In this document: positions 49,569 to 64,000 of the stretch, piece by piece
Position numbering within the stretch: the stretch's first letter is position 1
Layout of the letters: every line of letters begins with the position of its first letter
NCBI GenBank assembly: GCA_003952965.2
Contig: CM025851.1
Location: 5,825,445 to 5,889,444, forward strand
Source: Morella rubra
Taxonomy: Eukaryota > Streptophyta > Magnoliopsida > Fagales > Myricaceae
DNA length: 64,000 bases
Reading direction: 5' to 3'
Notes under the pieces: generated by a model
Database searches by the model: none
What the model saw: only the letters and a program-made list of their open reading frames with translations
Told to the model about the DNA's origin: nothing
Translations under genes and position numbers: made by a program

Positions 49569-51612
49569 CCATATCCATGTTTTATTCATTTTTTGAAAAG
49601 TTTTCCCCAGGGCTTGTGGCCGTTTTATATTTTTGGCCTCCTTTTCTACTTCTTCTTTTATTGGGTTGGTTTTAATTCCCATCTGTTACATAAACGCGTT
49701 AGATCCTCTTGTATGTACAATATTTATTGAGTTGAAGAATGAATAGCTTGAGAAAATAGTTGAAATTGTCTTTAGAAAGCCGTTTCTTAATCTTCGCTTG
49801 TCTCTCTATGTTGAAACCGGGGAGTCTGATCTGGGTAGCAGCGGCTAATGAAAGCAACTATACGTGTGAATGTTTCCAAGTTTTCAAACACCCTGGATAT
49901 TTTTAAGGCTTTCCAGTACAATACCAATGATGTACAATGAGTTTAAAAGAAAAACCTAAGAGGGGACTAAATATTATTCAAAAAAAATACCTGCTAATAG
50001 ATGCAGAGCGTGTTACCTCAATTCCACCCTAGTGGGCTTTACATACTCGCGCCTAAGAAAAACGATTTTTTTTCCTTTTGTTTGAGCCCAGAGAGTTAGC
50101 AACTCTCTCTAGACATGATTATAAGAGCCTTCATTTGATACAAATATTCGATTGAACGCATAACTACTATTTATCCGCCAAGTCCGTCGATACAATACCA
50201 ATGTTGTGATCCAATTTGTAGCAGAAAAGCCACTTGGAATAAGCCCATATATTCGCAGCATTGACGCCTTCCTAGTTTACGTTCAACTCTAGCTGTTGTT
50301 TCAGACTTTCAGTTGGGTGGATTTACTGGCTAAGTGAAACATTCAAAGGTAAAGGAACATTAGCATTCGGGAATTACCAAGAATATTGTAATCATAATAG
50401 CAACCTACGACGCCGTCTCATTAAGAAATTACTCCATAAGATTCTCTGCTGATAGTTAATAAAATTGTTGTCTGGGCTTAGAACTGAAGTTGACGCAAAC
50501 CTTAAAGTCATTGGCCTGTAAGACACCGCCCAAATAGTAAGGTTGTTTTAGGTCTTCCGTATCCATAGAGAATTGTGTTGTGGGAGGACTCTTTGGAATA
50601 CAGCTATTGGAAAAGAGCAGAAAAAAAAGGGGCCAAATACAGCCCCCAAAAAGATATTGTTATTTTATATCTAAACAACTGTTGGTAGCTTTTCCCTTTG
50701 GGTGACTTCTTAGATAAAAAGTTTAGATTTGAGAAAATTATGTTTTATTAAAAATATAATCTGAAATATCATTATTATTTACAAGTAGGATTTAAACTCA
50801 CGTTCACTCAGTAAATACGGTTTATTTAAAGAGTGAATGTTCATTTTTTTAATTAATTTTTATTATGGTTTCAATAAATTCGCGTGGTAGAGATATTTTA
50901 GTATATATGTTATTAAATGGCTCTAATTTATCACTCAATAAGAAATGTGAACAATGATTTATTTTGAACACCTAACTAGAGTTCGCCTAGGGTTCAGGTT
51001 TCGGGTTTGTTGGTCATTGGCTCATGTAGCTTCAATTATACATTGGTTAACTTATTTCAAATTATTATTAATATATATGGCCAAAGTTACATCATTAAAC
51101 TTATTGCAGAGCGTTTGAAGACATAACTTACACGTCAAGACTCCCATTTAGACTGGATACTCTTAACGCAAAACTCTAATTTATAGTTTATATACCGAAA
51201 TTCTATTTCTCATACAATAACAAATTGGACATGCATCATCTAGTTGATAATCCTCTTTTTGACCACAATCTTACGGACACTTCAGCACACAGTTTATGTT
51301 TTGACGGTTTCTTAAAATGACTTTAATTACTTATTAAATGCAAACCCAAACATATATCCTTTTGTTCCCTTTTAATTTCAGTTTTATCGTCAGTTTTTTT
51401 TGGGTATAATGATAATAATTAGTAGGATCAAGGGTATAATTGTTATTATCAAAATAAGCCTGTACTTCTGTTTCCCACTCCCTAAAAGTAGCCAATGTAT
51501 CCGAATATGCCGAACCACGTAGATCTGGAAATTAACCACATCAAGAAAACTAAAACAACGTCGTTTTCAGACACGTAAAAAGTAAGACTAAAGACAACCA
51601 ACCAAACAAACA

Positions 51613-51618
<6 letters not shown>
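49569..51618. other. Spacer between the flippase and casein kinase genes
   Basis: The first 200-300 bases are the 3'UTR and flank of the flippase gene. The rest is AT-rich without supported genes. The final part is the distal promoter of the casein kinase gene. Confidence 0.5.
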
Positions 51619-51652
<34 letters not shown>

Positions 51653-51665
51653 ATTTATATAAAAA
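51619..51665 (+). promoter_or_regulatory. (AG)15 tract followed by a TATA box, casein kinase promoter
   Basis: Fifteen AG units at 51619-51648 stand directly before TATATAAAAA at 51656-51665. The ATG is about 330 bases downstream, and the leader between them is very rich in C and T (51720-51765). GA/CT tracts at core promoters are frequent in plants and may bind BPC-type factors; this is inference. Confidence 0.6.
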
Positions 51666-51994
51666 GGAATTTCGCTCTGATTTGATCAAAGCGTCACGCG
51701 CGTGTGATATCATAATGCCTCCTCTTTCTCCTTCCTCCCCCTCGTCCTCCTCTTCTTCTTTCCCACTATAACCCTAATTGCCGTTACCATTTGTTGCCCC
51801 GCTTTCTCCCCTTATTTACGTCCCTGTCACATGCCTTCCTGACTTCTTCTTCGCCGTTGATTTCCATTATTCAGCGAAACTTGGACTCGGTCAATTTGGA
51901 GGTCCTTGTTTCCTCTTTCCAATTTTCGCGGAAGTTTCGGCCTAGGGCTTCTACTTGGAGCTGCGGTTCGGTCTGATTCTGGATTTTGGGACTA

Positions 51995-57899
<5,905 letters not shown>

Positions 57900-59977
57900 C
57901 AGCACCAAGAAAGCCTTGCCCGTGGAATGATGCAGATGCAGGGAACAATTCCACTGGATCCCCGCCTCCACAAGGAAAAAAAACCCTCAAAGAAACTGAA
58001 AATTGATCACTTTTTGCAAATTTCTGCCTCAACTGTTCGTTGTCTTATGTTTTTTTTTTTTTTTCGTTTGCCTTATGATTTTCGTTTATTTGGAAGTAGC
58101 TTCCTCAAACCAAAGGCGAAGTTCAAAATACAAAAGAGCCAGTGCCTTTTTGTGTGTAAATAAACGTAGACAGTAATGCTTAAGATTATGAACCACAGCC
58201 ACAGGCGATGCTTTGGCGCGGTATAGCATTTTGTTGCTTGTAAAACATCTTTTTCGATTAAGCGCCCATTCTTCACATGGACGCGCACGTGTGTAGCAGA
58301 AAAAGAAAATACGAATTAGCTGGCCAAATGAATGCATGTAGTTCTCGTAATAGCCCGCAACAGGTGGTGTGGTGACTCGTGGAATGGGAGGTTTTAAGAA
58401 TCGGCCAAAGGAATTAAACCATTTTCCCAGGTCCTCGTGGATCTACTGCCCGATGACTCTTCGCGAATGCCTTGAGAAGGATTAAGGCGAATATAAGATC
58501 AATTAAAAGATCACTTCTAAAAGGTCTAGTTCTTGATAGGCGATGATGGGGTTTCAAAATCAATCTCGACTAAACTTTTCTTAGTGATTTTTTAACACAA
58601 CCTGGAGAAAAGAGAAATTCAGACATTGAAAAAGGCCGATAGTGAGTATAAGTTCAATTCAAGCACCGACTCCAAAAATATATTTTGTGGTTACCAAATT
58701 ACTGATTTGATAAATTAGTATACCTTTCTTATATCGTTCGCCCTCAGTTAGGGCTTGGTTGTTCAACAATGGATAGAAAATAAGTTAAATGTCTTAAATT
58801 AGTACACCTTTCTTATTGGAATGGTACATCGCAAACGAGATAGTAGTTTTAAGATGTCGACCGAGAAGGAAGAGATCTTTCCCAATGTCCTTCTGCGCGT
58901 GATGGAGCAAGTAAGTGGGATACGAGGATGACCGAAAAACCGAGCCTCAAGAAATATCTGTTAGGACTTAAGTTTTAGGATCGAAACCTAGGGGTAATTA
59001 CAATAATATTGAGACAAGTGGCTTCCGATGAGATACAGTGCAAAGAATTTCGCAATAGATCTTGGGCATACACTCCAAAACAATACATTTCGAGAAAAAG
59101 AAAAAGAAAAGTAATTAAGAATCATATTCCCATGACATTCTTTTTGGTTATTCTTATGATTAAAGTTGCCGACCTAATGAGGAGATTTTGTCAGAGCTCT
59201 TATAATTGCTCTATATCCTAATGGTCCCAGTCATTTTGGAAGAAAATTAAAGAACCACAGAGAAGACTGTTTCTTTTGCTTCCTCGTTAATGGGATCAGG
59301 TGAAACAGAGTAAAATTTCTAAGTGCTCCTAACTTAGGCTTCAATTCCAATCGAATCTTGTGAAATTCAATCTACTGGGTGAAGATATTGATAATTGTAA
59401 CAAGTGAATGAAAACGCAGAGAACATATGTTTTGAGTGATTTCCTTCCTAAACCATCCTCGCCTTTGATGAAGTAAGAGAACATATTGTCTCCTATGTAT
59501 GCAAAACGAAACCAGATGCACCGCCCAAGTTACCAAACGTGTTACCCAGCACTAGAGTTGAGAAGAATTAAAGGTTCCCCAGCTGCACACAAACAGAGTC
59601 TTGATGGTTCAGTTTCTTTCTTTCTCTTTCTGCTTTCCTTTTCCCCCTAGTAAAAGAGCTTAGTTCTACAAGAAGAATCAATGTAATAAAAGATGTGATC
59701 CTTGATGTAAGTAAACGAATCCTGTTATTGATCTTTCCAATATTGGCTTAGGAAATTCAGGAACAACAAAAAAACAATTATTGGAGTAAGCTTCTTGGGA
59801 CCCAAAAAGACACAAGACAGTGCTCTCAGACCTGCAGTCCATAGTATTGCCTTAAACAGAGGACTCTGGTCGTATGAGACTGAAGACTTCCAAACATATA
59901 GTAGGATTCCAAATTCATAACAAACTTGTAAACCACAAACCAATCTATAGAAGCGAAAAAGAGAGGGTACCCATCAA
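57900..59977. other. Spacer between the casein kinase and DUF3511 genes
   Basis: The first 200-300 bases are the casein kinase 3'UTR and flank. The part 58400-59000 has the look of degraded repetitive DNA; the phrase 'aaattagta.acctttcttat' occurs twice (58711 and 58797). The last few hundred bases, up to 59977, include the 3'UTR of the minus-strand DUF3511 gene. No gene is supported. Confidence 0.5.
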
Positions 59978-60331
59978 TCATCGCCATCCATTGACCACTT
60001 GGGAGCATGACTTCTTGATCCACCTAAAGCTCCTCCTCAGAGACCCTTTCATCTTTCCCTCCACACCATAGACCTTGTACCCAGCAACCCTCTTCTTCCT
60101 CTGCAATTCAGGGTCATTGAAGCTCCAGATTTTCGAGACAGACCCAATATTGCTCTTCCCTTTCGTGATCTTCACCTCTTTTATTATCTGGTTTGGCGGT
60201 GCAGATGAACCAGCATAATTAACACTGTAAGACCTCAGATCTTGTATGCTTGTGGGGCCAGTCCTGCCTCCATAGTAACTCTCAAGCTGCATCCTCCCAT
60301 CCCTGCATGACTTGGATCTGAAATCCTCCAT
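59978..60331 (-). CDS. DUF3511 domain protein
   Basis: A single-exon minus-strand frame encodes 117 residues starting MEDFRSKSCRDGRM. The first 60 residues are Ser/Tyr/Gly-rich and variable. The C-terminal half has the DUF3511 signature: WSFNDPELQRKKRVAGYKVY, then VEGKMKGSLRRSFRWIKKSCSQVVNGW, which is basic and ends in the conserved NGW. These are small plant-specific proteins of 90-130 residues, and length and single-exon structure fit. Their function is unknown; the basic domain could suggest nucleic-acid or membrane binding, but that is only a guess. Confidence 0.88.
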   Translation of the reverse strand: MEDFRSKSCRDGRMQLESYYGGRTGPTSIQDLRSYSVNYAGSSAPPNQIIKEVKITKGKSNIGSVSKIWSFNDPELQRKKRVAGYKVYGVEGKMKGSLRRSFRWIKKSCSQVVNGWR

Positions 60332-62426
60332 AGGGAAGGGAAAACCCAGAGGTTGAAAGGTTCACGGATGACTGAGAGGACGCGGAGAAGGAGAACGAGG
60401 AGCTGCCCGGATTTGCTTTTCTTTGCTGTGTTTTTATTATTTGTATTTATTGCTCTTTTTTCTTTCTGTAATAAATTATAGTTGCCTAATGGGAACGGTT
60501 CAAGATTCAGTCGTTAAAATGATGTAGTTGTCCTTAGATTAAAAAAAAATGATGTAGTTGTCTACTTTTCTCTTTTGGACTTTCTGGGGTTTGTTTTGTT
60601 TTCAACTTTGCTCCAACCTGCAGGGTTGCATGAGGCTGCTGAATTTGACCCGCCCGACACACGTGGAATGCTTCCATCTGTCTATGGAAAAACTAATAGC
60701 GAAAAAGGTGAAGTGGAGTGGGTGGCCGGACGAGCATGCAAATCTACAGATGTCTCCCCTGTTTGAAGTCGCCGACAAACTATCGGTTGATGCCGACTAA
60801 ATTAAATATTACCCACATAACTTTATATTTAAAGCTCTTTCAACACGATCCAGCATAAATAATCTTTTCTTTTTTATATTTATTATTTCTTGTTATATAT
60901 TATATATTAAAAAAAAAATAGAGTTTGCTAATCTATTTATTACAGCGGCAACTTTTGAGCCATCTTTATTGCGGCGACAATAGACTTATCACAAAATACA
61001 CGAGACTGTGGTAGTTGAGATTTCAGAAACAAGGAGAGAATTTTCAAAAGGCAAGGAGCAACAGCCATTCCGTACATAGAAAAGTTTTTAAAGCTCCTTT
61101 ATATTATTTTTATTCGATTTTGTATAAGAAAATATCATATAAACGACATGCTGGAATGTCAAAGAAGATAAAAGTCATTCTGTCTTTCCAGAATGTCAAT
61201 AACCATAAGTGAATGAATGGTTATCCAAAACAGAAAAAGAAAAGCGACAGTGAACCTCCAGATGGTTGCCTTTTCCATCGTTTGGGTAGAGTTTGTCTTT
61301 AATGCAGGGGAAGCTTGGAGGCGCGGCAGATATCAAAGTTGGACCAGTAATGATAAAATTAGGTTAGATTGGTTGACTCTATGTGACATCTGGTGGATAT
61401 GATCCACGTGACACAAGGGCTTCTTATGCTACAAACACTGGTGAAAAATTGATCAGTACCTACCACAGAGATTCTTGAGCATATCTAGAGGGAGTTATCT
61501 GGGATATAAACTCCTATTTGCTCCACAAGGCACAAGCCAGGTTCCTGTGGAGGCAACTTCGATCACCCATTTCTGCAGGCATTATTATTATTCTTGGTTT
61601 TCTTGGCCTGCATGCCAGAGAACCGCGTGCAAGCCAATCACCCACTTCGATATCTTAACTGAACAACTTATTATGGAACTCAAAGGTCACAACACCCACC
61701 CTTTTTAGCAGCCAAATAAAGAGGATAAAAAAAAACTCTTATTTTCTTTTGACATTATGCATGCTCATCTCATTCCACACCGCTCGCTCAAATGGACCCT
61801 GCTCTTTCCACTAACCTTACCATTTTTTTCCAATACCCCACGGTCAATTGCGAGCACAAAAATTCTGGGTACGACTTCAATTCTACTCGGCCTTTAAATT
61901 TCGTTGGATTGTGGCCAGAACACGGAAGTCATCGAGTTAACACGACGGTGGCTATTAAACCTTTACCTTTCGAGTGAACAATTAGATTAAGAGGAAAGAG
62001 GTAAAGCTGAAGGCAAATATCCCCACGATCCCGGGAACAACCTTTCAGAAGAACAGTACAGAAGAGGGCTCTACTGAGGACCAAGCAGCCAACCAATATA
62101 GAAATTGATAACCATCTAATAAAAATAAACCCCTTCTTGGCATCGACATACCAATTAAAGCTACCCCTGAATCACTGATGACTTTTGAAAAGATAATAAC
62201 CAATAACAATAATGGATCTAAAAATTACAAAGCCTAACCGAATCAAAATTTCAACTAAACCCAATTCAATAAAAGGTTAGATATGTTTGACAACGTTAAC
62301 TTCGAACAGTAGATGGATTGGAGGGAGGGAAGAGAGAGAGGGGTTGAACAAAATTTAAAACCTTAAAAGGTACTCCACTAGAGGACGGAAAAACACCCAT
62401 GCCTCAAAACAAACCAAAAAGGCTCA
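60332..62426. other. Spacer between divergent DUF3511 promoter and eIF4A 3' flank
   Basis: The first few hundred bases are the DUF3511 promoter. The stretch 60600-60800 is GC-richer with overlapping open frames, but no frame resembles a known protein. The end holds the eIF4A 3'UTR. No gene is supported. Confidence 0.5.
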
Positions 62427-63062
62427 TCACAGAAGATCAGCAATATTGTTTGGCAGCTCCTCGACGACCACATTGTAAAACCTCTGAATGTCAGACAGCA
62501 TTCTCTCATCATCCCTCGTAACAAAATTAATCGCAACACCCTTTCTCCCAAATCGTCCACTTCGTCCAATACGATGAAGGTAATTTTCTGGTTGAGTCGG
62601 CAGATCAAAGTTTATGACCAGGGACACTTGCTGCACATCAATACCACGAGCCAAGAGATCAGTGGTGATGAGAACACGAGAAGAGCCAGAGCGGAATTCA
62701 CGCATAATAATATCACGAGTGTTCTGGTCCATGTCACCATGGGTGGCTGAGACTGTGTGGTCACGGCTACGCATCTTATCAGTGAGCCAGTCAACCTTGC
62801 GCCGTGTGTTAACGAAAATGACACTCTGGGTGATGGCCAGGGTCTCATAGAGATCACATAGTGTCTCAAGTTTCCATTCTTCCTTCTCAACATTGACATA
62901 GAACTGTTTGATTCCCTCAAGAGTGAGCTCATCACGTTTTACCAAGATTCTCACAGGCCTCTTCATGAACTTTCTGGTGATCTCAAGGGCTTCGGGAGGC
63001 ATTGTAGCAGAGAATACCCCGACCTGAACTTCAGCTGGCAGCAGCTGGAAAATGTCATAGAT
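62427..63062 (-). CDS. EIF4A: Eukaryotic initiation factor 4A (DEAD-box helicase), last exon
   Basis: The minus-strand exon 63062-62427 encodes the C-terminal 211 residues, after an acceptor 'ttgccag'. It starts in phase 0 at IYDIFQLLP and contains motif III (SAT in FSATMPPEA), motif IV region ([13 protein letters not shown]), motif V (ARGID) and motif VI ([10 protein letters not shown]), ending [12 protein letters not shown]. This is canonical eIF4A, not eIF4A-III, whose C-terminus differs. The ATP-dependent RNA helicase unwinds mRNA leaders within eIF4F during translation initiation. The N-terminal half (Q motif, motif I and DEAD) lies beyond the window; 63063-64000 reads as intron, so the preceding intron is at least about 0.94 kb. 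Confidence 0.95.
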   Translation of the reverse strand: MYDIFQLLPAEVQVGVFSATMPPEALEITRKFMKRPVRILVKRDELTLEGIKQFYVNVEKEEWKLETLCDLYETLAITQSVIFVNTRRKVDWLTDKMRSRDHTVSATHGDMDQNTRDIIMREFRSGSSRVLITTDLLARGIDVQQVSLVINFDLPTQPENYLHRIGRSGRFGRKGVAINFVTRDDERMLSDIQRFYNVVVEELPNNIADLL

Positions 63063-64000
63063 CTGGCAATAGCACCAACATTAGAAAGTAATGTATCCAA
63101 TTCCTTTTGAGAACTGTTAGACCTCAGAAACTCCATCAATTCTAGAAAATAAAATGGAAAAAGGGCCACACCAAGCCAAGCTCTAGTCTCACAGCATTAA
63201 GTATCAACAGGAGGATTTACTACAACAAAATTTGACCAAAAGAGATCTGATTCTTCACAATTAAAATTTTTAAAAAAAAGCCCATAGAGATGCCCCCATT
63301 CAGAATGAGCGCCAATCTCTGAAAAACGTATGATACAGAATGTAGAGAAGCACACTATATCTAATCCCATTCGTGAAGATTATTTATGAATCAAGTGGAA
63401 CATAGATTTGTCATCAATGAGAGTATGGTTTCAATTGCTTGTTGATAGAAGGCAAATGCATAGGGAACCTTAACGCACACAATAGAGTGCATGCATTTCG
63501 TCAATCATCAATGCATCGCAAAAAAAGGACAAGAAACCCTAATTCAGCCTAATCCAATCCATTCCCTAGGGAAGAATGATCCATTTTCTTTAATCTGATA
63601 TGTTTTTTTCCAGGAAATGATTAAGGTTTGGATTCTTCCCCACGAAATTGAAAGACTTGACTGACGAATGCACACAGGTAAAAGACCTCGTGAACTCCAA
63701 CCAAAAGTCTAGGGACATTTACTGTTAATCCCACAATTCCAAGTGCATCTATTTCAAAGTGGATTCTATATTATTAACTTATATCCTGAAAGGCTAAAAA
63801 ATTATCTTATATGTTAACATTGCTCAAATTTCTTTCCATGACATCTTATATATGATGTTGATTAACAAAAGTGACATCCCCCACATCACATGTACACACT
63901 CATCTGACAATGAACTGATGCCCAAGTGAAATTAGGTGTCACATAATTGAGCAACACAAGAAACAAAAGAATCGAGGTCAGAGTGAATTGTTGATTAACC
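63063..64000 (-). other. Intron of the eIF4A gene
   Basis: No coding continuation ending in the expected SRGFKDQ segment is found up to the window end. The sequence is AT-rich and intron-like. Confidence 0.6.

Noticed and set aside
60558..60800. Two overlapping open frames of 63-80 residues after a splice-like 'ctgcag'
   Set aside because: No donor partner, no conserved motif, both frames equally open.

Overview
The window is nuclear DNA from a flowering plant. Genes are split by many short GT-AG introns in AT-rich DNA, two products carry chloroplast or mitochondrial features, and the families are plant-specific in type (chloroplast threonine synthase, P4-ATPase of the ALA group, DUF3511, DUF761, L18a-like membrane protein, casein kinase 1-like). 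Gene structure and spacing suit a eudicot, possibly a woody one, but I cannot name the species from the sequence alone.

Layout. 1-1036 (-): mitochondrial carrier, cut by the window edge. 2943-4020 (-): unrecognised, broken coding remnant. 5053-6645 (+): intronless chloroplast threonine synthase. 6646-10109: spacer holding an imperfect 1.4-kb duplication. 10110-17640 (+): 19-exon M1 aminopeptidase related to APM1. 18210-19904 (-): intronless DUF4408/DUF761-type proline-rich membrane protein. 23061-26830 (-): L18a-like small membrane protein with a 5'UTR intron. 28702-33272 (+): RNA polymerase I subunit RPA49. 34413-37903 (+): coatomer zeta subunit. 38893-40085 (-): truncated exostosin-type GT47 glycosyltransferase pseudogene. 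44231-49568 (+): ALA-type phospholipid flippase. 51995-57899 (+): casein kinase 1-like kinase. 59978-60331 (-): DUF3511 protein. 62427-63062 (-): last exon of eIF4A, continuing past the window end.

The genes are ordinary housekeeping genes with unrelated tasks: amino-acid synthesis, peptide turnover, rRNA transcription, translation initiation, vesicle coats, lipid flipping and signalling. I see no operon, gene cluster, CRISPR array or candidate new defence or biosynthetic system.

The most notable signal is structural. There are three recent duplications in 64 kb: about 1.4 kb in the 6.7-9.8 kb spacer, 391 bp over RPA49 exon 3, and about 1.36 kb over casein kinase exons 3-9. Two of them have one flank peppered with short deletions relative to the other copy. 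They are either unusual replication-repair products or assembly errors, and they change the gene models, so they should be resolved first. A captured-looking glycosyltransferase fragment flanked by related GC-rich motifs is the next point of interest. Exon boundaries were placed by eye from reading frame, splice signals and family alignment known to me; no search was run.
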